Shown here piece by piece: positions 17,143 through 27,800 of a stretch of 64,000 bases of DNA (its first letter is position 1; each line of letters starts with the position of its first letter). Both the position numbers and the translations under genes were made by a program. The notes under the pieces are model-generated. The model was not told the DNA's origin. It saw only the letters and a list, made by a program, of their open reading frames with translations, and searched no databases. This DNA is from Proteocatella sphenisci DSM 23131 (GTDB lineage: Bacteria; Bacillota; Clostridia; Peptostreptococcales; Filifactoraceae). The stretch lies in contig NZ_AUID01000013.1 of assembly GCF_000423525.1 (NCBI RefSeq), forward strand, positions 16,483-80,482, given 5' to 3'.

Positions 17143-18138
17143 CTATTTGTTTATTATGTCGTCAAATATTTCAATTTTAGAAGCTTTTTTAAGTTCTTCC
17201 ATTTTTTTATCATAGATTTCATATCTTATTGATCCAAGTATATTTTCTTTTTCTTCTTCAAATGTCGTTATTTCTTCTCTTTTCTCATATACTTTTATTA
17301 TATGATATCCAAATGATGACTTTACGACATTTGATACCTGGCCTTTTTCAAGTTCAAAAGCTACTTTTTCAAATTCTGGAACCATTACACCTTTTGCAAA
17401 ATATCCAAGGTCTCCGCCATTTTTTGCTGACGCTTTGTCATCAGAATATTCCTTTGCCAAAGCTTCAAAATTCTCTCCCTGATTTATTTTACTCAATATA
17501 TCAGCTGCCTTTGCTTCTTTTTTGGCAGATTCTTCTTCTGACAGAGGTTCTCCCATATCATTAAGAGTCGTTATCAGTATATGAGATGCCTTTATCTCCT
17601 CTTTTTTATATTCGTCAATATGAGTATTATAATGCTCTTTTAGTTCATTTTCATTTGTTTGAGTTTCACTCATGATTTTGTTTCTGTACTTATCATAAAT
17701 AAGTGTCTTTTTTAAATGATCTTTTAAAAACTCCTCATCTATCCCATTTTCTTCCATGAATTTATTATATTCATCCACATCTTCTATAAACTGCATGTAT
17801 GAATTCATTTCATTTGCAACTTCTTCATCAGTAACCGTAATACCTTGTTTTTCAGCTTCCTGATACACTATTTCCTGACTTATCATTACATTTAATATTT
17901 CATTGTCAAATTCCTCTTTGAAAGTCTTTCCACCCTCAACTTCACTGGTCCAGATTTCTTCTCCAAAAATCGCTTCATATTCTTTGCCTACTTTTAAAGT
18001 GGTTTTTTCAAAATCGGATTTGGTTATTTTTGTACCATTAACAACAGCTACTACGTCTTCGCCACTGGTTTTGCACCCCGTAAAAATAAGCGAAGTTAAA
18101 AGTGCCATCAAAAATATTTTAAAAAACTTGTTTTTCAT
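17143..18138 (-). CDS. Peptidylprolyl isomerase foldase lipoprotein (PrsA/SurA-like)
   Basis: A 331-aa exported foldase. The N-terminus MKNKFFKIFLMALLTSLIFTGC is a lipoprotein signal with lipidated Cys22. A SurA_N-like region spans residues 30-170. A parvulin domain follows at about residues 180-285 (KASHILITT, GGDLGYFAKGVMVPEFEKVAF, FGYHIIKV). It would speed folding of secreted proteins at the outer face of the membrane. Its position between mfd and the flippase-like gene takes the place of spoVT in Bacillus. Confidence 0.92.
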   Translation of the reverse strand: MKNKFFKIFLMALLTSLIFTGCKTSGEDVVAVVNGTKITKSDFEKTTLKVGKEYEAIFGEEIWTSEVEGGKTFKEEFDNEILNVMISQEIVYQEAEKQGITVTDEEVANEMNSYMQFIEDVDEYNKFMEENGIDEEFLKDHLKKTLIYDKYRNKIMSETQTNENELKEHYNTHIDEYKKEEIKASHILITTLNDMGEPLSEEESAKKEAKAADILSKINQGENFEALAKEYSDDKASAKNGGDLGYFAKGVMVPEFEKVAFELEKGQVSNVVKSSFGYHIIKVYEKREEITTFEEEKENILGSIRYEIYDKKMEELKKASKIEIFDDIINK

Positions 18139-18179
18139 AACAATCTCCTTAAATTCAGATTTAATTTTTCACTCTGTAA

Positions 18180-21100
18180 TTATACCATCTTTTCAAGATA
18201 CTGCGCTATGCTTTTAACCAACTTGTAATCTTGGAGTTTTCCAAAGTCCTTTTTCACTATGATCTTACCTTCTCTTGAAATAAATGAGATTGTATTCTTG
18301 TCTTTTACAATTTTTGCTATCTTAAGTTTTTTACCAAGCGATCTAATGTAGGCTACTTCTATCAGCGCGCTTACTGAAAATGGCATATCCGAGAATCTAT
18401 CTTCAATTTCTATTTCAATATCCATCTTGTCTTCTTGATTAGATATGCTGGATATTTTTTTATATACCTCGATCTTATCCATCTCATTTTCTATATAGTC
18501 ATTTGGTATATATGCATTCAATTTTATTGCCACTTCAGTTTCAGGTACATCTTCTTCTACAGTCTCACCTTTTAGTCTCATTATTTCTTGTTCAAGCATT
18601 TTTACATACATTTCGTAGCCTATATCTGCTATATGCCCATGCTGAGTTTCTCCAAGGAGTGTTCCTGCTCCTCTTATTTCTAAATCTCTCATTGCAACTT
18701 TAAATCCGGATCCAAATTCCGTAAATTCTTTTATGGTCTTAAGTCTTTTTTCTGATACTTCGGTTAAGACTTTGTCTTTCTCGTACATAAAATATGCATA
18801 TCCTTGCCTTGAGCTCCTGCCCACTCTGCCTCTAAGCTGATATAGCTGAGAAAGACCCATTTTGTCTGCATCATATACTATCATTGTATTTGCGTTACTT
18901 ATGTCCATACCAGTTTCTATTATTGTTGTAGATATAAGCACATCATATTCTTTATTTGTAAATCCATTTACTATCTTTTCCAATTTTCTTGGACTCATCT
19001 GTCCATGCGCTACTGCTATTCTGGCCGAAGGAACTATCCTTTGCAGCATTTGATACATTTTTTCTATAGTCTGTACACGGTTATATACAAAATAAATTTG
19101 GCCTCCCCTGTGTATCTCTCTTTCTATAGCATCTGCTATTATACTCTCCCTTGCTTCCATCACATATGTTATTATGGCTTGACGTTCTCTTGGCGGTTCT
19201 TCTAATAAACTCATATCCCTTATGCCACTGAGCGACATATGCAGTGTTCGCGGAATAGGAGTTGCCGAAAGACTTATTACATCTGAGTTAGTTCTGAGTT
19301 TTTTGAGTTTTTCCTTGTCCTTGACACCAAAACGCTGCTCTTCATCAACTACTATCAGTCCCAGATCTTTGAATTTTATGTCTTTTGAAAGTAATCTATG
19401 CGTTCCTATAACTACATCCACTTCACCTGAAGATATCTTTTCTATAATCTTTTCTTGATCTTTGGTAGTTCTAAACCTGCTTAAAACCTCTACTTTAATA
19501 GGAAAATTTTCAAATCTTTCTTTTATTGTATTGTAATGTTGTTGACTCAAGATTGTCGTGGGTACAAGAAATGCGCACTGCTTGGATTCCATACAAGCCT
19601 TGAATATGGCCCTGATTGCCACTTCTGTCTTGCCATACCCAACGTCTCCACATATAAGACGGTCCATTACCTTTTCGCTCTCCATATCGTTTTTAACGTC
19701 TTCTATAGCTCTTAGCTGATCGTTTGTTTCTACATATGGAAAATCATATTCAAATTCTTTTTGCCATACAGTATCTTGTGAATATCTGTAGCCTTTGGTG
19801 TTTTCCCTTTTTGCATATAACTCTACAAGGTCTTTGGCTATAAGTTCGATGATTTTCTTAGCTCTTGATCTTGTTTTTTTCCACTCATTACTACTTAGTT
19901 TACTAAGCTTTATTCCATCTTCTGCAGAGTTTCCAATATATCTTTGGATTTTTGACATTTGTTCAAGAGGAAGGTATAGAGTGTCTCCTCCACCATATAT
20001 TATTTTGATATAATCTTTTGTAATACTGTCAAATTCCTTCTGTTCCACTGCTACAAATTTCCCGATTCCATAATTTTCATGTACTACAAAATCTCCTGGT
20101 TTCAGTTCAATAAAACTCTCTATTTTACTTGTTTTAACTTTATCTTTGAATTTTCTGTCAGTACTTTTTGAAGTGTTAAATATTTCATTCTTTGTAAATA
20201 TTGCCAGCTTATGCTTTGAATAAATTGACCCACCAGCAAAATACTCATCTGTAAATATTACATTTGAGTGCTCCGATTCTTGTGTGCCTATATTAATTCT
20301 TACAGAACCCACGTTATTTTCTTTCAGTGCTTTTTGAAGGTTTTTTGTAAACTCTTCATCTTTAAGTGAAATCAAAATCACATAGTCATTACTTCTTAGA
20401 TACTTAAGCTCATTTATAAAGTCAAATATCTTCCCGTTAAAGACTTTAGCTTCTCTAGTTTCAAAATCAACTATTGCATCAACTGGAAAATCCTTTATAG
20501 AAGAAGTCACAGCTGTATTGAAAATGTTTTTTTTCTCTTTTATTTTTTCCACCACATAAGATGGTGCCAGCAACAACTCACCTTCTCTTTTTATAGCAAA
20601 GCCTTTTTCTAGTGCTCCTTCAAAATTGTCACTGAATTCTTGATGAACATTCTCAAGTTTTTGAACTACCCTGTTAGGATCATTAACTTCAAAAAGAGAA
20701 ATATCTTTTACATAATCAAATATAGTGTTTTCTCTGTCATAAAAATAATTGATATATTTTGAAACACCTTCAAAGTATATCCTGTTTTTAATTCTTTCCA
20801 GATCAAAAGATATGTCTTGATTAGTAACATCACTTATATCATCTTCAATTTCTTTAATTGCCTGTAAAAGATTTTGTGGATATATAAATGATCTTGCGGG
20901 AAGGATTTTTACTTTATTTACTTTTTCTATAGATTTTTGAGTGAAAATATCAAATATTCTTATAGAATCCACTTCATCGTCAAAAAGTTCTATCCTTACC
21001 GGATTCTCAATTCCTGGCGTAAATATATCTACAATTCCGCCCCTCATGGAAAACTGCCCTATACCTTCTACCTTGTGTTCTCTTACATATCCTGTATTTA

Positions 21101-21566
21101 TCAATTTTTCAATCAATTGGTTTTTGTCTAGCACCTGTCCAAAAGCTATATCTTGGGAATTACTTAATATATACTCTTTTGGTACATATTTTTTTATAAG
21201 CGAATCCGAAGAAAAAACTGCCAGATCGTAGTCATTGTTGGAAAGCTTGTAGAGACTTTCTACAAGTTCTGCCTCAAGTTTTCTATCTTTTGCTTCCACT
21301 GAGTAAAATCTAATATCTTCACTTTGTATATAGACTGAATTTATTCTTTTTTTTATAAAAGCATTGTGAAGTTTTTGTGCCTCTGCATCACTGTGAGTAA
21401 TGACAGCATGTCTAATTCCTTTTCTTAAAAGAAATGAAGACATTTCCGATCTTTGATTTTCAATAAGTCCTGTGGCAAGCACTGATTTTTTTCCAGAATC
21501 TATATTATCAAGTATTTCTGTATACTCAATTGATGAGTCCAGTACTGCTTTTAAATAATTATTCAT
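18180..21566 (-). CDS. mfd: Transcription-repair coupling factor
   Basis: An ATP-driven translocase of 1128 aa that removes RNA polymerase stalled at DNA damage and recruits UvrA. The order is as expected: UvrB-like N-terminal region, RNA polymerase interaction domain (FVVHENYGIGKFVAVEQ near residue 495), superfamily 2 helicase core with Walker A GDVGYGKTEVA near 640 and DEEQRFG near 740, the QLRGRVGR motif, and a C-terminal TRCF domain. It follows pth by 8 bp. The length is slightly below the 1150-1180 aa common in Firmicutes. Confidence 0.97.
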   Translation of the reverse strand: MNNYLKAVLDSSIEYTEILDNIDSGKKSVLATGLIENQRSEMSSFLLRKGIRHAVITHSDAEAQKLHNAFIKKRINSVYIQSEDIRFYSVEAKDRKLEAELVESLYKLSNNDYDLAVFSSDSLIKKYVPKEYILSNSQDIAFGQVLDKNQLIEKLINTGYVREHKVEGIGQFSMRGGIVDIFTPGIENPVRIELFDDEVDSIRIFDIFTQKSIEKVNKVKILPARSFIYPQNLLQAIKEIEDDISDVTNQDISFDLERIKNRIYFEGVSKYINYFYDRENTIFDYVKDISLFEVNDPNRVVQKLENVHQEFSDNFEGALEKGFAIKREGELLLAPSYVVEKIKEKKNIFNTAVTSSIKDFPVDAIVDFETREAKVFNGKIFDFINELKYLRSNDYVILISLKDEEFTKNLQKALKENNVGSVRINIGTQESEHSNVIFTDEYFAGGSIYSKHKLAIFTKNEIFNTSKSTDRKFKDKVKTSKIESFIELKPGDFVVHENYGIGKFVAVEQKEFDSITKDYIKIIYGGGDTLYLPLEQMSKIQRYIGNSAEDGIKLSKLSSNEWKKTRSRAKKIIELIAKDLVELYAKRENTKGYRYSQDTVWQKEFEYDFPYVETNDQLRAIEDVKNDMESEKVMDRLICGDVGYGKTEVAIRAIFKACMESKQCAFLVPTTILSQQHYNTIKERFENFPIKVEVLSRFRTTKDQEKIIEKISSGEVDVVIGTHRLLSKDIKFKDLGLIVVDEEQRFGVKDKEKLKKLRTNSDVISLSATPIPRTLHMSLSGIRDMSLLEEPPRERQAIITYVMEARESIIADAIEREIHRGGQIYFVYNRVQTIEKMYQMLQRIVPSARIAVAHGQMSPRKLEKIVNGFTNKEYDVLISTTIIETGMDISNANTMIVYDADKMGLSQLYQLRGRVGRSSRQGYAYFMYEKDKVLTEVSEKRLKTIKEFTEFGSGFKVAMRDLEIRGAGTLLGETQHGHIADIGYEMYVKMLEQEIMRLKGETVEEDVPETEVAIKLNAYIPNDYIENEMDKIEVYKKISSISNQEDKMDIEIEIEDRFSDMPFSVSALIEVAYIRSLGKKLKIAKIVKDKNTISFISREGKIIVKKDFGKLQDYKLVKSIAQYLEKMV

Positions 21567-21574
21567 TTTTACCT

Positions 21575-22135
21575 CTACTTGTTATACATATTCATGGCTT
21601 TATCAAGATTAGTCTCAACTGTTTCAATTACAGCTTTTCTAGCATTCTTGATTGATTCAACAACATTGTCTGCCTCTGTTTTATCGAATCTGCCAAGCAC
21701 AAAATTTGCAAGATCTTCACCATGTTTGGGCCTTGAAACACCTATCCTTATTCTTGGAAAATCCTGATTTCCAAGAATATATATTATATTTCTCATTCCA
21801 TTATGAGTACCCGAGCTTCCACTTTTTCTTATTCTTATTCTTCCTGTGTCAAGATCTATATCGTCATATATAACAATCATTTTAGAAGGATCCACTTTAT
21901 AATAGTTCATGAGTTCTACCACCGCCTGACCACTCAAATTCATGAATGTCTGAGGTTTTGCCAGTATTATTTTCTCACTTCCTATCCTTGCTTCTCCTAT
22001 TAATGATTTGAACTTTAGTTTATCTATTTTTATATCAAGTTCTTTTGCTATTTCATCAACTGCTACAAATCCCACGTTATGTCTTGTTGTTTCGTATTGT
22101 TTTCCTGGATTTCCAAGTCCTACTATAAGATACAT
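21575..22135 (-). CDS. pth: Peptidyl-tRNA hydrolase
   Basis: A 186-aa enzyme that cleaves peptidyl-tRNA released from stalled ribosomes. It shows GLGNPGKQYETTRHNVGF (the His of RHNVGF is catalytic), KPQTFMNLSGQAV and a YDDIDLDTGRIR segment. It lies directly upstream of mfd, matching the Bacillus spoVC-mfd order, and is separated from prs by a terminator-like hairpin. Confidence 0.96.
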   Translation of the reverse strand: MYLIVGLGNPGKQYETTRHNVGFVAVDEIAKELDIKIDKLKFKSLIGEARIGSEKIILAKPQTFMNLSGQAVVELMNYYKVDPSKMIVIYDDIDLDTGRIRIRKSGSSGTHNGMRNIIYILGNQDFPRIRIGVSRPKHGEDLANFVLGRFDKTEADNVVESIKNARKAVIETVETNLDKAMNMYNK

Positions 22136-22155
22136 TTTTTTCTCCTGTTTTTCAG

Positions 22156-22183
22156 CTGAAAAAGAGCCTTATTAAGGCCCTTT
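22156..22183 (-). terminator. Terminator between prs and pth
   Basis: The minus strand has AAAGGGCCTT-AAT-AAGGCTCTTTTT, a 10-bp stem with one G-U pair and a T-run. It lies downstream of prs and 20 bp before pth, so pth-mfd may depend on read-through or on a promoter not identified here. Confidence 0.65.
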
Positions 22184-22185
22184 CA

Positions 22186-22220
22186 TATTTCATATTTCAT
22201 ATTTCATATTTCATATTTCT
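22186..22220. repeat. Tandem 7-bp repeat, about five units
   Basis: Five consecutive copies of a 7-bp unit (TTTCATA on the plus strand) lie between the prs stop and the terminator. They are outside coding sequence. Copy number could change by slippage, but no effect is evident. Confidence 0.9.
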
Positions 22221-22230
22221 TAATTATTAT

Positions 22231-23193
22231 TTACTTCTGTGGTTCAGGTGAGAATAAAACACTCACAGACTCACAGTCAAATATTTTTTCAATAGCTGAT
22301 GCAAAAAGTGGCGCCGTTGAAAGTACTTTTATTTTATCAATTCTTTTTTCTTCAGGAAGAGGTATAGTATCAAGAACTATAATCTCCGTAAGATCAGAGT
22401 TTTGAAGTCTTTCTATTGCCGGTCCTGAAAGTACAGGGTGAGTACAACATGCATAGATATTCTTTGCTCCAAATTTTTTCAAAGCCTCTGCTGCATTACA
22501 AAGTGTTCCCGCTGTGTCTATCATGTCATCAAGTATAATAAGATTTTTATCTCTTACATCACCTATTATGTTCATAACTTCTGAAACATTGTCTTTTGGT
22601 CTTCTCTTGTCTACAATGGCAATCGGAGAATCCAGGTACTGTGCAAAAATCCTTGCCCTTGCAACACTTCCATGGTCTGGAGATACAATAACAAGATCTT
22701 CAATTTTCAACTTCTCAAAATGCTCCATCAAAATTCTTCCACCTAGAAGATGATCTACTGGTATATCAAAATATCCTTGAATCTGGTTTGCATGCAAATC
22801 CATTGTAAGAATTCTATCTGCGCCTGCAGCGGTAAGAAGATTAGCCACAAGTTTCGCTGTGATTGGATCTCTTGCTTTCGCTTTTCTGTCCTGTCTTGCA
22901 TATCCATAATATGGGATAACAGCTGTTATTCTTCCTGCAGAAGCACGTTTGAATGCATCTATCATAATAAGCATTTCCATTAGATGTCTGTTTACAGGAG
23001 AACATGTTGATTGAATTATAAAAGCATCAACACCTCTCACACTCTCATTGATGTTTACAGAAATCTCTCCATCACTGAATCTTGTTACTACAGCGTCACC
23101 AAGCTCTACGCCTAACTGCGATGCTATTTTCTGAGCTAGTTCCTTGTTAGAATTTCCACTGAAAATCTTAATCTTATTACCACTAGTATTCAT
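22231..23193 (-). CDS. prs: Ribose-phosphate pyrophosphokinase
   Basis: A class I PRPP synthetase of 320 aa that makes phosphoribosyl pyrophosphate from ribose 5-phosphate and ATP for nucleotide, histidine and tryptophan synthesis. It shows the start [17 protein letters not shown], the [11 protein letters not shown] segment, the catalytic flexible loop after VIVSPDHG (ending IVDKRRP) and the PRPP-binding loop [13 protein letters not shown]. It lies 30 bp after glmU, as in many Firmicutes. Confidence 0.97.
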   Translation of the reverse strand: MNTSGNKIKIFSGNSNKELAQKIASQLGVELGDAVVTRFSDGEISVNINESVRGVDAFIIQSTCSPVNRHLMEMLIMIDAFKRASAGRITAVIPYYGYARQDRKAKARDPITAKLVANLLTAAGADRILTMDLHANQIQGYFDIPVDHLLGGRILMEHFEKLKIEDLVIVSPDHGSVARARIFAQYLDSPIAIVDKRRPKDNVSEVMNIIGDVRDKNLIILDDMIDTAGTLCNAAEALKKFGAKNIYACCTHPVLSGPAIERLQNSDLTEIIVLDTIPLPEEKRIDKIKVLSTAPLFASAIEKIFDCESVSVLFSPEPQK

Positions 23194-23223
23194 TACTTCC
23201 TCCTAAAGATTATTAAGTTATAT

Positions 23224-24561
23224 TTACTTATTATTCCAATCATTTTTATTGACCTGACGACCTCTGGCTATTGCAAGATTGCCTTTTGGAACATCCTGAG
23301 TTATAGTTGATCCAGCCGCAATAAATGCATTTTCTTCTATAGTAACAGGCGCTACCAGGTTTGAATTTGACCCTATGAAAGAATTGTCTTTAACTACCGT
23401 CTTGAATTTATTTTCTCCGTCATAATTCACAAATACAACACCACAACCAATATTTACATTAGAACCTATTTCCGCATCTCCAACATAGCTTAGATGAGAA
23501 GCTTTTGAACCATCTCCAAAACTGGCATTTTTAAATTCTACAAAGTCACCAATTTTACAATTGTTTCCTATTTTAGTTCCAGGTCTAAGATACGCATATG
23601 GCCCCACAGTTGTATTGTTTCCAATTTTCGAATCCAATATTGTTGATGATTTTACAGTTACATTTTCACCTATGATACTGTTTTCTATCGTGGTATTTTC
23701 TCTTATCTCTGTATTTTTTTTAATTACAGAGCTTCCTTTTATATAACAATTAGGATGTATCATACAATCCTTTTCAATAATAACACTTTTGTCTATATAA
23801 GTACAGTCCGGATTGATCATTGTAACGCCATTTTTCATATGACCTTCGTTTATTCTCTTTCTCATTACATACTCTGCCTGAGAAAGTTGCAAACGACTAT
23901 TTATACCCAGTATAGATTCACTGTCCACGACAAATGTTGAGACCTGATGAGCTATCGCAATATTTTCAAGCACATCTGTAAGATAGTATTCATTTTGGCT
24001 GTTGTTAGTGCTAAGATTAGCAAGCTCACTTTTTAAAAGTTTTCCTTCTATTATATAGGTACCTGCATTTATCTCATTTATCTTCTTTTGGTTTTCGTCT
24101 GAGTCTTTTTCTTCTACTATCTTTATAAATTTATCACGGGATTTTACTATTCTACCATACCCAGTTGGATCTTTTACAAATGATGTCATTATTACAGCTT
24201 TATTCCCCTGTTTTTTAAGATCATACATATTTTGCAGAACTTCTTTTTCTATAAGAGGAGTGTCTCCACATACAATAAGCACCTCATCATCGTCTGCAAT
24301 GTAGTCTATCGCCATCATCACAGCATGTCCAGTGCCCAGTTGTTCAGTCTGATATGCATATTTTACGCTTTGTTCAAAGTAGTCTTTTACAACTTCACTC
24401 TTGTGTCCAATAACCACAACAGCTTCACTATTATCTATTTCAGTATTGTTTAGTACATGTTCAAGCATTGGCAGACCACATACTTTATGCATTACTTTTG
24501 GAAGTTCAGATTTCATCCTTGTTCCCTGTCCAGCCGCCAGTATAATGACTTTTAAGCTCAT
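23224..24561 (-). CDS. glmU: Bifunctional UDP-GlcNAc pyrophosphorylase / GlcN-1-phosphate acetyltransferase
   Basis: A 445-aa enzyme that catalyses the last two steps to UDP-N-acetylglucosamine for peptidoglycan. The N-terminal uridylyltransferase domain (residues 1-230) starts with LAAGQGTRMKSELPKVMHK. The C-terminal left-handed beta-helix shows hexapeptide repeats and the acetyltransferase region GDFVEFKNASFGDGSKASHLSY near residues 340-365. Slightly shorter than the usual 455-460 aa. It heads the glmU-prs pair. Confidence 0.97.
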   Translation of the reverse strand: MSLKVIILAAGQGTRMKSELPKVMHKVCGLPMLEHVLNNTEIDNSEAVVVIGHKSEVVKDYFEQSVKYAYQTEQLGTGHAVMMAIDYIADDDEVLIVCGDTPLIEKEVLQNMYDLKKQGNKAVIMTSFVKDPTGYGRIVKSRDKFIKIVEEKDSDENQKKINEINAGTYIIEGKLLKSELANLSTNNSQNEYYLTDVLENIAIAHQVSTFVVDSESILGINSRLQLSQAEYVMRKRINEGHMKNGVTMINPDCTYIDKSVIIEKDCMIHPNCYIKGSSVIKKNTEIRENTTIENSIIGENVTVKSSTILDSKIGNNTTVGPYAYLRPGTKIGNNCKIGDFVEFKNASFGDGSKASHLSYVGDAEIGSNVNIGCGVVFVNYDGENKFKTVVKDNSFIGSNSNLVAPVTIEENAFIAAGSTITQDVPKGNLAIARGRQVNKNDWNNK

Positions 24562-24895
24562 AAGAAACCTCTGTTTTCTATATAACGTTTATAATTATTC
24601 ATAACCATACTAATAATAACACTTTTTAATATATAAATACAAGTTTTTTCAACAGATTCATAATTTTTTTATTTTTTGATACAATTGAATCATAAATTTC
24701 ATAAATTCCATTCTTGCAACAAAGTGTTTTATAGTGCTCAAGTTATTGTTACAAATGGATTTTCAAAAAAATAGTTTTAATATAAATGCATGATTGACTA
24801 TTTCAATCTTGCATGATATATTTATATAAAGAATTTTTTGTACTTCATTTTAATATTGATACTAATTTAACGCAAATATAGGAGGTTTTTTATAC
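24562..24895. other. Divergent intergenic region between glmU and pyc
   Basis: 334 bp of very AT-rich DNA with no gene. On the minus strand TTGTAT (24642-24637), an 18-bp spacer and TATTAT (24618-24613) could be the glmU promoter. The pyc promoter is listed separately. No riboswitch or T-box was recognised. Confidence 0.5.
24794..24822 (+). promoter_or_regulatory. Promoter of pyc
   Basis: TTGACT (24794-24799), a 17-bp spacer and TATATT (24817-24822). The start site would be near 24829, leaving a leader of about 65 nt before the GGAGG site and ATG of pyc. Confidence 0.72.
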
Positions 24896-27800
24896 ATGTC
24901 TCAAGAAATAAAGCAATTTAAAAAAGTAATGGTAGCAAACCGCGGAGAAATAGCCATAAGAATATTCAGGGCATTAACAGAACTTGGAATTAGAACTGTA
25001 GGAATTTATTCCAAAGAAGACAAATTATCCCTTTTCAGGACTAAGGCAGATGAATCTTACCTTATAGGAGAGAACAAGAGTCCTATCGATGCCTATCTTG
25101 ATATGGAAGGCATCATAAGACTGGCAAAAAGCAAAAAAGTTGATGCTATACATCCTGGTTATGGATTCCTTTCAGAAAACCCTTTATTTGCAAAAATGTG
25201 TCGCGACAATGGAATCGAATTTATAGGCCCTTCTGTAGAAACTATGGAGATGATGGGTGACAAGATAAGTTCAAAGAAAATAGCTGATATATGTGGTGTT
25301 CCCACTATTCCTGGAACAAAGGACGCTATAAAAACAGTAGAAGATGCTATAAGAATTGCCGAAGAAATCGGTTACCCCGTAATGGTAAAGGCTTCTAACG
25401 GTGGTGGTGGCCGCGGAATGCGTATCGTAAGGTCAAGCAGCCAGATGCAGACAGATTTTCAATCTGCCATGAATGAATCTATAAAGGCTTTTGGCGATGA
25501 CAAGATATTTATAGAAAAATACCTTCATAAACCAAAACATATAGAAGTTCAAATCCTTGGAGATGCTTACGGAAACATAGTTCATCTTTATGAGAGAGAT
25601 TGTTCATTGCAAAGAAGACATCAGAAGGTGATTGAGTTTGCCCCCTCTATATCTCTTAAAGAAGATACAAAAAAGAAGCTCCTTGAGTCAGCTCTAAAAC
25701 TTGCAAACCATGTAAACTACAAGAGCGCGGGAACACTTGAGTATCTGGTTGATGAACAGGAAAACTTCTATTTCATAGAAATGAACCCTCGTATTCAAGT
25801 TGAACATACAGTTACTGAAATGATTACAGGAATAGACATTGTTCAAAGCCAGATTCTTATTGAAATGGGACATTCTTTAAAATCTGAAGAAATAAACATA
25901 CAGTCACAAGAAGATGTAAAAGTTAATGGCTACTCAATTCAGTGCCGTTTGACTACTGAAGATCCTACAAAAGGTTTTATGCCTGACACAGGCAAAATTT
26001 CTGTTTACCGATCTGGTTCAGGATTTGGAATACGTCTAGATGGAGGAAACGGCTTTACCGGTTCAGAGATAACCCCATATTATGATAGTCTTCTAGTAAA
26101 AACCACTTCATGGGACAGAACTTTCCAGGGAGCGACTAGAAAAGTCATCAGATCCCTTAGAGAGTTCAGGATAAGAGGTGTTAAGACAAACACACCTTTC
26201 CTTATAAATGTGCTGAACCACCCAAGTTTTATTGAAGGAAAATGTTATACTTCCTTTATAGAGGAAACAACAGAACTTTTTGATATAAAAGCCAGCAAAG
26301 ACAGGGCCAGCAAGCTGATTAACTTTATTGGTAATGTAACCGTAAATGAGCGTACTAATAACAGATTTGATGAAAGTATGATTAATATTCCTAAATTTGC
26401 AATCACAGATACACCTGGATCTAGAGACTTGTTCCTTAAAATGGGTGCAAAAGACTTCACTCAGATGATCAAAAATGAAAAGAAGCTGTATATTACTGAT
26501 ACCACCATGCGAGATGCACACCAGTCACTGATTGCTACAAGGCTTCGTACTCACGACATGGTAAAGATAGCCCCTTATGCAAACGAAGTATTTAAAGATA
26601 CATTTTCTATGGAGACATGGGGTGGAGCTACATTTGACGTAGCATACAGATTCCTCAAAGAATCTCCATGGGTAAGACTGCAAACACTAAATAAGCTCAT
26701 GCCTAATGTGCTTCAGCATATGCTCCTTAGATCTTCAAATGCCGTAGGTTACAAAAACTATCCCGACAATGTAGTTGCCGAATTTATCAAGCAATCTGCT
26801 GAAAGAGGAGTAGATGTATTTAAAATATTTGACAGCCTTAACTGGATAGAGAACATGGAAAGACCAATCGAAGAAGCTCTAAAGACTGGAAAAATTGTCC
26901 ATGGAGCAATATGCTACACTTCAAACATACTTGATCCTAATAATACAAAATATACTACCCAGTATTATATAGAAAAAGCAAAACAGCTCGAAAGCATGGG
27001 AGTTCACATCGTAGGAATAAAAGACATGTCAGGTCTGCTTAAACCTTATGCTGCAAAAGAGCTTGTAACTGCCCTAAAAAAAGAGCTTAATATCCCAATT
27101 GAAATCCATACTCACGACTCTACCGGAAATGGGGTAAGTACAGTGCTTATGGCAGCAGAAGCAGGCGCAGATATAGTTGACTGCGCTATAGAATCAATGT
27201 CAGGACTTACAAGCCAGCCATCACTTAACTCTGTGGTTGAGGCTCTAAGACATACTCCTAGAGACACCGGCCTTGATATAGACAAACTTAATGAAATCAG
27301 CGCATACTATCTTGGCGTAAGAAACATATATTCAAAATTTGAGACAGAGTTAAAAACCCCTTCTGTTGAAATATATAAATATGAAATACCAGGAGGACAG
27401 TATTCAAACCTACTTCCTCAAGTTCAGAGTCTTGGTCTGGGAGACAGGTTCCAGGAAGTTAAAGCAGCATTTAAAGAAGCTAACGATCTTTTCGGTGATA
27501 TAGTTAAAGTAACGCCATCTTCTAAAATAGTTGGTGATATGGCTATATTTATGGTAAAGAATGACATCAACAAGGATAACATAATGGAAAAAGGAAAAGA
27601 TGTCTCTTTCCCAGAGTCAGTTATAGAATATTTCATGGGATATATAGGCCAGCCTGAAGGCGGATTCCCTAAAGAACTTCAAAAACTTGTTCTTAAAGGT
27701 GCTACTCCAATTACCTGCAGGCCTGGGGAACTTCTTCCTCCTGAAGATTTTGATGCTATCAAAAAATATCTTGATGAAAATTATGATGGCAGAGGAAACT

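Noticed and set aside
22186..22220. CRISPR array
   Set aside because: Units are 7 bp, contiguous and without spacers; no cas gene nearby.
26108..26521. 137-codon open frame opposite pyc
   Set aside because: Lies wholly inside the carboxylase gene and has no ribosome site or recognisable sequence.
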